Shown: positions 57,516 to 64,000 of the stretch, piece after piece
How positions within the stretch are numbered: the first letter of the stretch is position 1
Layout: each line of letters opens with the position of its first letter
NCBI GenBank assembly: GCA_023394415.1
Contig: JAEXAR010000001.1
Coordinates: 1-64,000, forward strand
DNA: 64,000 nt
Direction of reading: 5' to 3'
Origin: Bacteroidota bacterium
GTDB lineage: Bacteria; Bacteroidota; Bacteroidia; Flavobacteriales; Weeksellaceae
Notes under the pieces: model-generated
Told to the model about the DNA's origin: nothing
The model's input: the letters and a program-made list of their open reading frames with translations, nothing else
Databases searched by the model: none
Program-made: the position numbers and the translations under genes

Positions 57516-59153
57516 ATGAAATATATCGTTCTCTGTTTAATCAGTGCAGTATTACTGTCCATTTCTTGGCCAACTTACGGTATTCCGTTTTTTATATTCA
57601 TGGCGTTGGTACCACTTCTGATGGCGGAACACGAGATTACAAGGTTTTCAAAAATTAAAAGAAAAAGTTGGGCTGTTTTCGGATTAGCTTACCTCGTTTT
57701 TATGATTTGGAATATCGTGACAACGGGTTGGTTATATGGATCTAAAAATCCTGATGGCAGCCATTCTGTTTTAGCTGTTGCAATTCCGGTTCTTGCCAAT
57801 TCATTGCTATATACATTAGTTTTTATGGCATATCACTGGTACAAAAGAATTCAGGGCACCTATTGGGGATTGGTTTTTTTTGTGGCTATTTGGATGGTTT
57901 TCGAGAAAATTCATCTTTCTTGGGAATTTACTTGGCCTTGGCTCAATTTGGGAAATGTTTTTTCCGAATACCCAAGACTCATACAATGGTATGATACTCT
58001 TGGTGCCACAGGTGGAAGTTTTTGGATTTTATTGATAAATGTTTTTGCATTTTATACTTTAAGAACATGGGAAGCTGGACGAAAACGCAAAGATTTAATT
58101 AAAAACGCTTCTATTTTAGCACTGGGAATTGTATTACCGATGTTAATTTCGGTTATTAAATACAATTCTTTTGATGAAAAACCAATTGGACAAGTAAATG
58201 TTCTTTTGCTGCAACCCGAACTCGATCCTTACAACGAAAAATACCAAAAAGACAGCCTTCAAATTCTTAATGAGCTGCTACAGCTTGCGGAGACAAATTC
58301 TCCCCAAAATAAGAACGTAAAAGTAGATTATTACATCGGTCCGGAAACATCAGTTCCGGGAAGTGGCTCCATTTCCGAAACGGGATTTGAGAAGAGTGAA
58401 CTTTTAAATACCATTAAAAATTTCCTTTCCACAAAACCAGGGGCAGTTTTCGCAACCGGCATTTCATCACACAAATTCTTCACCGATGGCAATGTTCCGA
58501 AAAATGCTTATCAAACTTCACAAGGATTTTGGGTAGAAAGCTATAATTCGGCGATACAAATTATTCCGAACCAAAAAGTGGAAGTGTACCACAAGGGAAA
58601 ACTGGTTCCCGGTGTAGAAATTTTTCCCTATATGAATGTGCTGAAACCATTGCTTGGAGATGCCATGCTGAATTTTGGAGGAACTATTGCTTCTTTGGGA
58701 ATTGATGATGAACGAAAAGCCTTTAGCAATCCTTTCAATAAAGGAAAACTCGCACCCATTATTTGTTATGAAAGCGTTTATGGAGAATTCACCACAGAAT
58801 ATGTGAAAAATGGAGCGAATTTTCTTGCTATCATGACCAATGACAGTTGGTGGGGTGTTACACAAGGACACCAACAGCTGCTCTCATATGCTAGACTTCG
58901 TGCTATAGAAACCCGCAGGGAAATTGCAAGATCTGCCAACAGCGGAATTTCGGCACACATTAACGCCAAAGGTGATATAGAAGCGGATACTTTGTACGGA
59001 GACCAAACAGCACTGTTTGCCAAAATTAATCTCTACGAAGGCAAAACGTTTTATGTAAGAACTGGAGATTTACTCACGAGGATTTCCATTTTTGTTTTAG
59101 GATTTTTAATCGTTTATACTTTAATAAAGAAGATTCAAAATCGGAAGAAATAG
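57516..59153 (+). CDS. lnt: Apolipoprotein N-acyltransferase
   Basis: 545 residues from ATG 57516. Lnt adds the third acyl chain to the N-terminal Cys of lipoproteins at the inner membrane. Six to seven membrane helices fill the first 220 residues, then a nitrilase-like domain (about 230-500) with catalytic Glu in YIGPETSVPG, Lys in VYHKGKLVPGVE, and Cys in APIICYESVYGEF; a final helix (ISIFVLGFLIVYTLI) returns to the membrane. Lipoproteins in this window (M3 peptidase, DUF2807) would be its substrates. Identification is certain. Confidence 0.95.
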   Translation: MKYIVLCLISAVLLSISWPTYGIPFFIFMALVPLLMAEHEITRFSKIKRKSWAVFGLAYLVFMIWNIVTTGWLYGSKNPDGSHSVLAVAIPVLANSLLYTLVFMAYHWYKRIQGTYWGLVFFVAIWMVFEKIHLSWEFTWPWLNLGNVFSEYPRLIQWYDTLGATGGSFWILLINVFAFYTLRTWEAGRKRKDLIKNASILALGIVLPMLISVIKYNSFDEKPIGQVNVLLLQPELDPYNEKYQKDSLQILNELLQLAETNSPQNKNVKVDYYIGPETSVPGSGSISETGFEKSELLNTIKNFLSTKPGAVFATGISSHKFFTDGNVPKNAYQTSQGFWVESYNSAIQIIPNQKVEVYHKGKLVPGVEIFPYMNVLKPLLGDAMLNFGGTIASLGIDDERKAFSNPFNKGKLAPIICYESVYGEFTTEYVKNGANFLAIMTNDSWWGVTQGHQQLLSYARLRAIETRREIARSANSGISAHINAKGDIEADTLYGDQTALFAKINLYEGKTFYVRTGDLLTRISIFVLGFLIVYTLIKKIQNRKK

Positions 59154-59247
59154 ATTCATATTAAAACACCTGATTTTCAGAAACCTTGTAAAGTACCGCT
59201 TTAGGTATTGAACTTCCAGCCAAATGAAAAATAATTTCTAAAAACAT

Positions 59248-59278
59248 TTGCCTAACTAAAAAATTAATCATAATTTTG
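59248..59278 (+). promoter_or_regulatory. Promoter of the rpmB-rpmG-DUF4295 operon
   Basis: TTG at 59248-59250, 20 bases, then TAATTTTG at 59271-59278, a close match to both halves of the Bacteroidetes consensus. The leader before rpmB is about 35 bases. Confidence 0.7.
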
Positions 59279-59317
59279 CACACTCAAATAATTAAGTCGT
59301 AAAAAGAACATCGAGAT

Positions 59318-59554
59318 ATGTCAAGAATTTGCCAAATAACAGGAAAGCGTGCAATGGTTGGTAACAACGTTTCTCACGCTAATAACAAAACGAAGCGTCG
59401 TTTTGAAATTAACTTATTAGAGAAGAAATTTTACCTTCCGGAAACAGAAGAAAACATCACGTTGAAAGTTTCTGCACACGGATTGAGGATCATCAACAGA
59501 GTTGGGATCGAGGAGGCAGTTGAAAGAGGAAAAAGAAACGGATATATTAAATAA
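59318..59554 (+). CDS. rpmB: 50S ribosomal protein L28
   Basis: 78 residues, MSRICQITGKRAMVGNNVSH at the start and GLRIINRVGIEEAVERGKR near the end, standard L28. A structural component of the large ribosomal subunit. It leads a three-gene operon (rpmB, rpmG, DUF4295), the usual Bacteroidetes order, with gaps of 8 and 22 bases. No zinc-binding Cys cluster is seen beyond Cys5, so it is the zinc-free form. Confidence 0.97.
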   Translation: MSRICQITGKRAMVGNNVSHANNKTKRRFEINLLEKKFYLPETEENITLKVSAHGLRIINRVGIEEAVERGKRNGYIK

Positions 59555-59562
59555 TTACAGCA

Positions 59563-59745
59563 ATGGCAAAAAAAGGTAACAGAGTTCAGGTAATCCTTGA
59601 GTGTACAGAGCACAAGGAAAGTGGTATGCCAGGAATGAGCAGATACATCTCCACTAAAAACAAAAAGAATACTACCGAAAGACTGGAGCTTAAAAAGTAC
59701 AATCCGGTTCTTAAGAAGTACACCGTACATAAAGAAATCAAGTAA
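59563..59745 (+). CDS. rpmG: 50S ribosomal protein L33
   Basis: 60 residues, MAKKGNRVQVILECTEHKES at the start and LELKKYNPVLKKYTVHKEIK at the end, typical L33. Only one cysteine (Cys14) is present, so this is the zinc-free (C-minus-like) type. It follows rpmB by 8 bases and is followed by DUF4295 in the same operon. Identification is certain. Confidence 0.97.
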   Translation: MAKKGNRVQVILECTEHKESGMPGMSRYISTKNKKNTTERLELKKYNPVLKKYTVHKEIK

Positions 59746-59767
59746 TCACTTATAAAGGTATTTTACA

Positions 59768-59920
59768 ATGGCAAAGAAAGTAGTAGCAACGCTTAAAGAC
59801 GGTTCATCTAAAAAGTTGACCAAAGTAGTGAAAATGGTAAAATCACCTAAAACAGGTGCTTACATTTTCGAAGAAAAAGTAATGAATGCAGACGATGTAG
59901 ATGCTTTCCTAAAGAAATAA
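59768..59920 (+). CDS. DUF4295 family small basic protein
   Basis: 50 residues: MAKKVVATLKDGSSKKLTKV at the start, then VKMVKSPKTGAYIFEEKVMN and ADDVDAFLKK. DUF4295 is a Bacteroidetes family found directly after rpmG. Its size, basic charge and place in a ribosomal operon suggest a ribosome-associated protein, but this is inference. ATG at 59768 follows rpmG by 22 bases. A terminator follows 21 bases after the stop. Confidence 0.93.
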   Translation: MAKKVVATLKDGSSKKLTKVVKMVKSPKTGAYIFEEKVMNADDVDAFLKK

Positions 59921-59941
59921 GCATCACACTGACACGATAAT

Positions 59942-59971
59942 GAAACTACTCAATTTTGGGTAGTTTTTTTA
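59942..59971 (+). terminator. Terminator of the rpmB operon
   Basis: AACTACTC pairs with GGGTAGTT around AATTTT, then a T run. Its right part contains the TTG of the following promoter. Confidence 0.85.
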
Positions 59972-59982
59972 GTTTATATTTG
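59956..59982 (+). promoter_or_regulatory. ftsY promoter
   Basis: TTG at 59956-59958, 16 bases, TATATTTG at 59975-59982. It gives ftsY a leader of roughly 180 bases that contains the reversed Flavo-1-like element. Confidence 0.6.
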
Positions 59983-60006
59983 CGTGAGCAAAATTTTTGG
60001 GCAAAT

Positions 60007-60114
60007 CTCGCCATATTGCAAGCAATAATGTCGAGACCGGGCTTTTCATTCCAATCTTTTTTGCTCGTCAAAGCCTCTCGCAAAAAAGGATTACCATTAC
60101 AATCCCTTTTGCAG
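60007..60114 (-). ncRNA. Repeated structured element, Flavo-1-like (copy 2, reversed)
   Basis: Read on the minus strand: GGGATTGTAATGGTAATCCT, TTTTTGC, a GAGAGGCTTTGACGAG loop, GCAAAAAAGATTGGAATG and AAAAGCCCGG. This matches the layout of copy 1 at 54364. On the plus strand a further hairpin (TCTCGCCATATTGC with AATAATGTCGAGA, 60007-60036) lies next to it. It occupies most of the ftsY leader. The rest of the gap holds the promoter only. Confidence 0.5.
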
Positions 60115-60170
60115 AATCAACACCCAAACAAGAAATTTAAAACTTTGAACTTGAAACCCGAAACAAAACT

Positions 60171-61124
60171 ATGAGTTGGTTTAAAAAAATATTCAATAAA
60201 GAAGAAAAAGAAACCCTAGACCATGGCCTTGAAAAATCAAGCCAGGGATTTTTTGAAAAAATTTCAAAAGCTGTAGTTGGCAAAAGCAAGGTAGACGACG
60301 AAGTGCTGGATGATTTGGAAGAAGTACTTATCGCTTCAGATGTCGGCGCTTCAACCACCATTAAAATTATAGAACGAATAGAAAACCGTGTTTCCCGCGA
60401 CAAATACGTTGGTACAGACGAACTCGATAAAATCCTCCGTGAGGAGATCAAAGGACTGCTGCTTGAAAACCCGCACGCCGGCTCAGGAAATATCGACACT
60501 TCCAAAAAACCTTACGTTATTATGGTAGTAGGTGTAAATGGTGTCGGAAAAACTACAACTATTGGAAAATTGGCACATCAATTCAAATCCGAAGGCAAAA
60601 ATGTTGTTCTTGGAGCTGCAGATACCTTCCGTGCAGCTGCGGTAGACCAGTTAACGATTTGGAGTGAAAGAGTTGGCGTCCCGATTGTGAAACAAGGTAT
60701 GGGTTCAGATCCGGCTTCTGTTGCATTTGATACAGTGCAAAGTGCTGTAGCCCAAAATGCTGATGTAGTTATTATTGATACTGCCGGAAGACTTCACAAC
60801 AAAATCAACCTGATGAACGAACTCTCTAAGATAAAGCGAGTAATGCAAAAGGTAATTCCTGATGCTCCTCACGAAATTTTATTGGTTTTGGATGGTTCAA
60901 CAGGACAGAATGCTTTTGAACAGGCAAAGCAGTTCACGGCAGCCACAGAAGTAAATGCATTGGCTATTACTAAATTGGATGGCACTGCAAAAGGCGGCGT
61001 TGTTATCGGAATTTCCGACCAGTTCCAAATCCCTGTTAAATACATTGGTGTTGGCGAAAAGATGTACGACCTCCAGCTCTTCAATGGTGAGGAGTTTGTG
61101 GATTCTTTTTTTAAGAGAAAATAA
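60171..61124 (+). CDS. ftsY: Signal recognition particle receptor FtsY
   Basis: 317 residues. GTPase that docks SRP-bound ribosomes at the inner membrane for co-translational insertion. N domain (about 20-95), G domain with VVGVNGVGKTTTIGKL near 119, DTFRAAAVDQL near 148, DTAGRLHNK near 202 and TKLDGTAKGG near 267, and the C-terminal YIGVGEKMYDLQLF. The acidic A domain of enterobacterial FtsY is absent; only a short basic/acidic start (SWFKKIFNKEEKETLD) is present, which is usual in this phylum. Identification is certain. Confidence 0.97.
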   Translation: MSWFKKIFNKEEKETLDHGLEKSSQGFFEKISKAVVGKSKVDDEVLDDLEEVLIASDVGASTTIKIIERIENRVSRDKYVGTDELDKILREEIKGLLLENPHAGSGNIDTSKKPYVIMVVGVNGVGKTTTIGKLAHQFKSEGKNVVLGAADTFRAAAVDQLTIWSERVGVPIVKQGMGSDPASVAFDTVQSAVAQNADVVIIDTAGRLHNKINLMNELSKIKRVMQKVIPDAPHEILLVLDGSTGQNAFEQAKQFTAATEVNALAITKLDGTAKGGVVIGISDQFQIPVKYIGVGEKMYDLQLFNGEEFVDSFFKRK

Positions 61125-61247
61125 TTTTTCAGAATTTCTCCAAAAAATTATATGTTTTCAATTATTGTGATTTGATCTGTTTTTTTGGTGTAATTTTAGC
61201 TAACTAAAAATCAAAATCAATAAATATTAACAATTAAATTTTAAACT

Positions 61248-61502
61248 ATGGGTATTCTAACTTGGATCTTATTTGGTCTTATTGCAGGTGCACTTGCAAA
61301 ATTCATTATGCCGGGTAACCAGGCAATGGGTTGGTTAATGACAATTATTTTAGGCATCGTTGGTGCTTTCGTAGGCGGATTTGTTGGATCTGCTTTAGGA
61401 TGGGGCGATGTAAACGCTTTCGACTTCAGAAGTATGCTTCTTGCTGTTGGTGGTGCTTTATTGGTTCTTTGGATCTACGGAATGGCAACCAGACGAGGTT
61501 AA
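61248..61502 (+). CDS. GlsB/YeaQ/YmgE family membrane protein
   Basis: 84 residues with three hydrophobic segments (ILTWILFGLIAGALAKFIM near 3-21, then GWLMTIILGIVGAFVGGFVG near 28-47, then LLAVGGALLVLWIYGMA near 63-79). The Gly-rich pattern of the transglycosylase-associated protein family is clear. Members are small inner-membrane proteins linked to stress response in enterobacteria; no enzyme activity is shown. ATG at 61248. A perfect palindromic terminator follows; sppA converges. Confidence 0.9.
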   Translation: MGILTWILFGLIAGALAKFIMPGNQAMGWLMTIILGIVGAFVGGFVGSALGWGDVNAFDFRSMLLAVGGALLVLWIYGMATRRG

Positions 61503-61522
61503 TCCTTATTAAAAACTTTGTA

Positions 61523-61558
61523 AAAAAATCGATTTGAAAATTTTCAAATCGGTTTTTT
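61523..61558. terminator. Bidirectional terminator
   Basis: CGATTTGAAAA (61530-61540) pairs perfectly with TTTTCAAATCG (61541-61551), with A and T runs on both sides. It serves the GlsB-like gene and sppA. Confidence 0.9.
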
Positions 61559-61560
61559 GT

Positions 61561-63315
61561 TTATTTAAATTGTAATCTGTAAGGCGTTTCCATCATTACA
61601 GAATTTTTAATGTTAGGGTTGGTTAGGTTTTCATAGATTTTGTAATTCTCCACACCTATTTTGTTTTTTATCAATTTTGCGGAAATCTCATCCTCTTCCA
61701 AATCTTTAAAGAACTGCTCGAAAGGTGTTACTTTCTTTGGGTAGCTTTTTACATCATACTCTTTTAGGTTTGCCTTTTTTGCGGCGAAAGCTACGGCGTC
61801 ATTCAAGGTTCCAAGTTCATCTACCAAGCCTAATTGTTTAGCTCTGGTTCCGGACCATACTCTACCTCCACCGATTGCATCAATCTCTCCAAAAGATTTT
61901 TTCCTATTTTCAGTAATCCAGTGTACAAAGCGTTTGTAGGTTCCTTCAATACTTTTAGTAATCATCGTTCTTCCTCCACTTGAGAGTCCGTGTAATGATG
62001 AATAATATCTGGAGTTCTCATTAGTCTGCACAATATCTGAACGCACACCATTTTTATTGGCTAGTTTTCCATAGTTAGGCACCATACCAAAAACTCCTAT
62101 AGAGCCGGTAAGAGTATTAGGTTCAGAATAAATTTTATCAGCCGCCATCGCAATATAGTAACCTCCGGAAGCAGCATAATCACCAAAAGAAATAATGAGT
62201 GGTTTTTTCTTCTTAAGTTGCTTCAACTCGAATAAAATTTCATCGGATGCATTTGCACTACCACCAGGCGAATTAATTCTGAAAACAACTGCTTTTACAT
62301 CATCATTATCTTGCAAATCTTTAATATGTTTAACGAAATCCTGAGCGTAAATCTCATCAGCACCTTCGCCATTGTAAATAGCGCCACTGGCGTAAAGTAT
62401 TGCTACTTGTTCACCTTTAGATTTTTCATCCTTATATGAATTGATATATTTATTGAAAGAAATTTGGTTGAGTTTCTTATCGTCTTCCACTTTTAGTTTA
62501 GCTTTCAACAGATTTTCGTATTCCGTTTTTTGCATTAGTTTATCTGCCAACTTATACTTTACTGTATTTTCAGGAATTAAAGCGTAAAGACTATCCACAA
62601 CAAGCTTGAATTGAGTGGAATCTATTTTTCTTGAAGTATAAATTTTGGATGATGTATTCTTCCAAATATCATTAAGCATTGTAGAAAGCTGCTCTTTGTT
62701 TTCTGGCGAAATATCATTTCTTAGAAATGGTTCTACTGCCGCCTTGAATTTTCCGTGTCTTATCACATCCACGCCAATTCCATATTTTTCTGTAAAATCT
62801 TTAAAGAACATTACTTCAGTAGACATTCCTTTCAATTCAATACCACCTGCAGGATTAAGATAATATTGATCTGCAACTGAACCTAAATAATATGCCGGTT
62901 GAGAAACTACGTTTCCATAAGCATAAACAAATTTTCCGCTTTTCTTGAAATCTTCAAGCGCAGCACGCACATCATCAATCTGTGTAATTCCTGCATTAAT
63001 AAAATCAGTTTCAATGCTGATCCCTTTTATTTTATCATCCGTCTTAGCTTTTTTTATAGCCTCCAAAATATCAAACAGCAATACTTTTTTTGGAGCATTT
63101 TTTTCAAAAATGGCGAAAGTCGCCTGATCTTCAGTTGGGCTGTCGATAATATCGGTCTTCATATTGAGAGTTAGCACCGAGTTATCTTTAACTTTGGGTT
63201 TGCTCTCACCCATACTACCGAGTAACAGCATAAATATGAAGAAAAAGAAACCGAAAGCGCAAATAAGCATTATCGCAACTATATTAGCTAAAACGTTTCT
63301 AAAAAAATTTTTCAT
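61561..63315 (-). CDS. sppA: Signal peptide peptidase SppA, 67K type
   Basis: 584 residues, the long two-domain form. One N-terminal membrane helix (about 10-32), then two S49 protease domains in tandem. The catalytic Lys is in GKFKAAVEPFLRNDIS near 187 of the first domain and the catalytic Ser in GDYAASGGYYIAMA near 390 of the second, the split arrangement seen in E. coli SppA. It digests cleaved signal peptides in the inner membrane facing the periplasm. ATG at 63315 diverges from folK. Identification is certain. Confidence 0.95.
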   Translation of the reverse strand: MKNFFRNVLANIVAIMLICAFGFFFFIFMLLLGSMGESKPKVKDNSVLTLNMKTDIIDSPTEDQATFAIFEKNAPKKVLLFDILEAIKKAKTDDKIKGISIETDFINAGITQIDDVRAALEDFKKSGKFVYAYGNVVSQPAYYLGSVADQYYLNPAGGIELKGMSTEVMFFKDFTEKYGIGVDVIRHGKFKAAVEPFLRNDISPENKEQLSTMLNDIWKNTSSKIYTSRKIDSTQFKLVVDSLYALIPENTVKYKLADKLMQKTEYENLLKAKLKVEDDKKLNQISFNKYINSYKDEKSKGEQVAILYASGAIYNGEGADEIYAQDFVKHIKDLQDNDDVKAVVFRINSPGGSANASDEILFELKQLKKKKPLIISFGDYAASGGYYIAMAADKIYSEPNTLTGSIGVFGMVPNYGKLANKNGVRSDIVQTNENSRYYSSLHGLSSGGRTMITKSIEGTYKRFVHWITENRKKSFGEIDAIGGGRVWSGTRAKQLGLVDELGTLNDAVAFAAKKANLKEYDVKSYPKKVTPFEQFFKDLEEDEISAKLIKNKIGVENYKIYENLTNPNIKNSVMMETPYRLQFK

Positions 63316-63344
63316 AAATTTATAAATTAAATTATTTAAACAAT

Positions 63345-63776
63345 ATGTCGCAACAAGAAGTTGTTTTGTTACTAGGTACTAATCTTGGAAATAAAGTCCA
63401 AAATCTTAACGATGCAAAAGAAAGAATAAAAAATGAAATAGGAACAATATTAACTGAAAGTGAAATTTTGGAGACTAAACCCGTGGAGTTTGTCAGTTCT
63501 AATAATTTTTTTAATTTTGCTCTATTGATAAATACACAATTTTCTCCAATAAATCTTCTAAAATCAATAAAAAAAATTGAGAAAGATTTAGGGCGTATTG
63601 AAGATACACTTTCCACTGGAACTTATTCTGACAGGATTATTGATGTCGATATTGTTAGTTATAATAATATTAATTTTAAATGCAATGTGTTAGAAATACC
63701 TCACATAAAGCACCTATATGAAAGAGAATTTTCAATGAGCATATTATCTAATCTGAAAAAAATAAAACACAAATAA
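63345..63776 (+). CDS. folK: 6-hydroxymethyl-7,8-dihydropterin pyrophosphokinase
   Basis: 143 residues. HPPK attaches pyrophosphate from ATP to 6-hydroxymethyl-dihydropterin in folate synthesis. Features: LLLGTNLGNKVQNLNDAKE near 8, the pterin-binding NFFNFALLI near 52, DLGRIEDT near 82 and YSDRIIDVDIVSYNN near 94 (the metal-binding DxD). The C-terminus is slightly short and ends ILSNLKKIKHK, but core residues are intact. The OmpA-like gene starts directly after its stop (TAAATG). folA is elsewhere in the window. Confidence 0.94.
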   Translation: MSQQEVVLLLGTNLGNKVQNLNDAKERIKNEIGTILTESEILETKPVEFVSSNNFFNFALLINTQFSPINLLKSIKKIEKDLGRIEDTLSTGTYSDRIIDVDIVSYNNINFKCNVLEIPHIKHLYEREFSMSILSNLKKIKHK

Positions 63777-64000
63777 ATGAAATTAAATTTTTTACTCGCT
63801 CTTGTATTCCCAGTTGCAGCATTCGGACAAGACACTTTGAGAGTGCATACTGATCAATACCCAAACACTTTTACCTCTTGGTCTAAAGATGTTCACGATT
63901 TTGACAATTCTGCGAGAAAATTCAATGATTGGGCAGTATCTTTTGGTGGAGGTGCAGCTTTTATGACTTACGCAGACCTTGTTTCCTTCTATGACAATAA
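63777..64000 (+). CDS. Outer-membrane protein, OmpA family-like (5' part)
   Basis: 75 residues before the right edge. Signal peptide MKLNFLLALVFPVAAFGQ, then DTLRVHTDQYPNTFTSWSKD and NDWAVSFGGGAAFMTYADLV, which match the start of Bacteroidetes OmpA-type proteins (an N-terminal beta barrel, normally followed by a C-terminal peptidoglycan-binding OmpA domain). The latter lies beyond the window, so the family is inferred. It starts immediately after the folK stop, so they may be co-transcribed. Confidence 0.75.
   Translation, partial: MKLNFLLALVFPVAAFGQDTLRVHTDQYPNTFTSWSKDVHDFDNSARKFNDWAVSFGGGAAFMTYADLVSFYDN

Noticed and set aside
1..64000. tRNA, rRNA, tmRNA or RNase P genes
   Set aside because: Reading the intergenic gaps, I saw no T-loop GGTTCGAATCC-type sequence or conserved rRNA segment. 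I could not run a covariance search, so a miss is possible.

Overview
This 64 kb window is AT-rich chromosomal DNA from a member of the Flavobacteriia, most likely a Weeksellaceae relative such as Chryseobacterium, Kaistella or Epilithonimonas. The evidence is a type IX secretion (T9SS) type B sorting domain, a PorP/SprF protein, several families largely confined to Bacteroidetes (DUF3822, DUF4290, DUF4295, DUF6370, DUF4230), and many promoters with the Bacteroidetes -7 element TAnnTTTG. Almost everything is housekeeping. I saw no phage, integrase, IS transposase, CRISPR array, rRNA or tRNA. Both ends cut a gene.

Layout. 1-3.2 kb: the end of a T9SS cargo protein, then groES and groEL, split by a four-helix-bundle cassette. 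3.4-13.1 kb: MsbA-like exporter, truA, phosphodiesterase, Smr protein, DUF3822-rsmD, murI, hemW, porP. 13.1-19.5 kb: rluD, PASTA protein, ddl, coaD, TRIC channel, SdpI, folA. 19.5-27.7 kb: lemA with two TPM-domain genes, a kefF/kefC-like pair, an adhesin-like lipoprotein, M3 peptidase and a DUF4442 protein. 28-36.6 kb: DPP IV-like peptidase, PAP2 phosphatase, the radical-SAM/TIGR03915 pair, ABC-F ATPase, DUF4230. 36.8-40.2 kb: a minus-strand run (PD-(D/E)XK-like protein, LuxE-like acyltransferase, GxxExxY, lpxH, queD) invaded by repeat elements. 40.5-48 kb: a second S9 peptidase and the glyoxylate-shunt locus aceB-aceA with a divergent XRE/ScfR-type regulator. 48-64 kb: comF, upp, der, a heme-binding/DCC pair, DUF4290-murA, an aminotransferase, murB, VanZ, lnt, rpmB-rpmG-DUF4295, ftsY, a GlsB-like protein, sppA, folK and the start of an OmpA-like gene.

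The genes serve envelope building (murI, ddl, murA, murB, lpxH, lnt, MsbA-like, porP), translation and RNA modification (truA, rluD, rsmD, der, rpmB, rpmG, ftsY), cofactors (hemW, coaD, folA, folK, queD), peptide use (two S9 and one M3 peptidase) and growth on C2 compounds or fatty acids (aceA, aceB).

The most interesting points are these. Two GCGA-N4-TCGC operators lie between aceB and its divergent regulator. Small protein-coding cassettes with inverted-repeat ends have entered the groESL operon and the lpxH operon; in the second case the cassette ends supply a start and a stop codon of the neighbouring genes. MurA has Asp in place of the usual fosfomycin-target Cys. A translated intergenic-type repeat sits in an ABC-F linker, several genes have near-leaderless promoters, and there are a few candidate structured RNAs.
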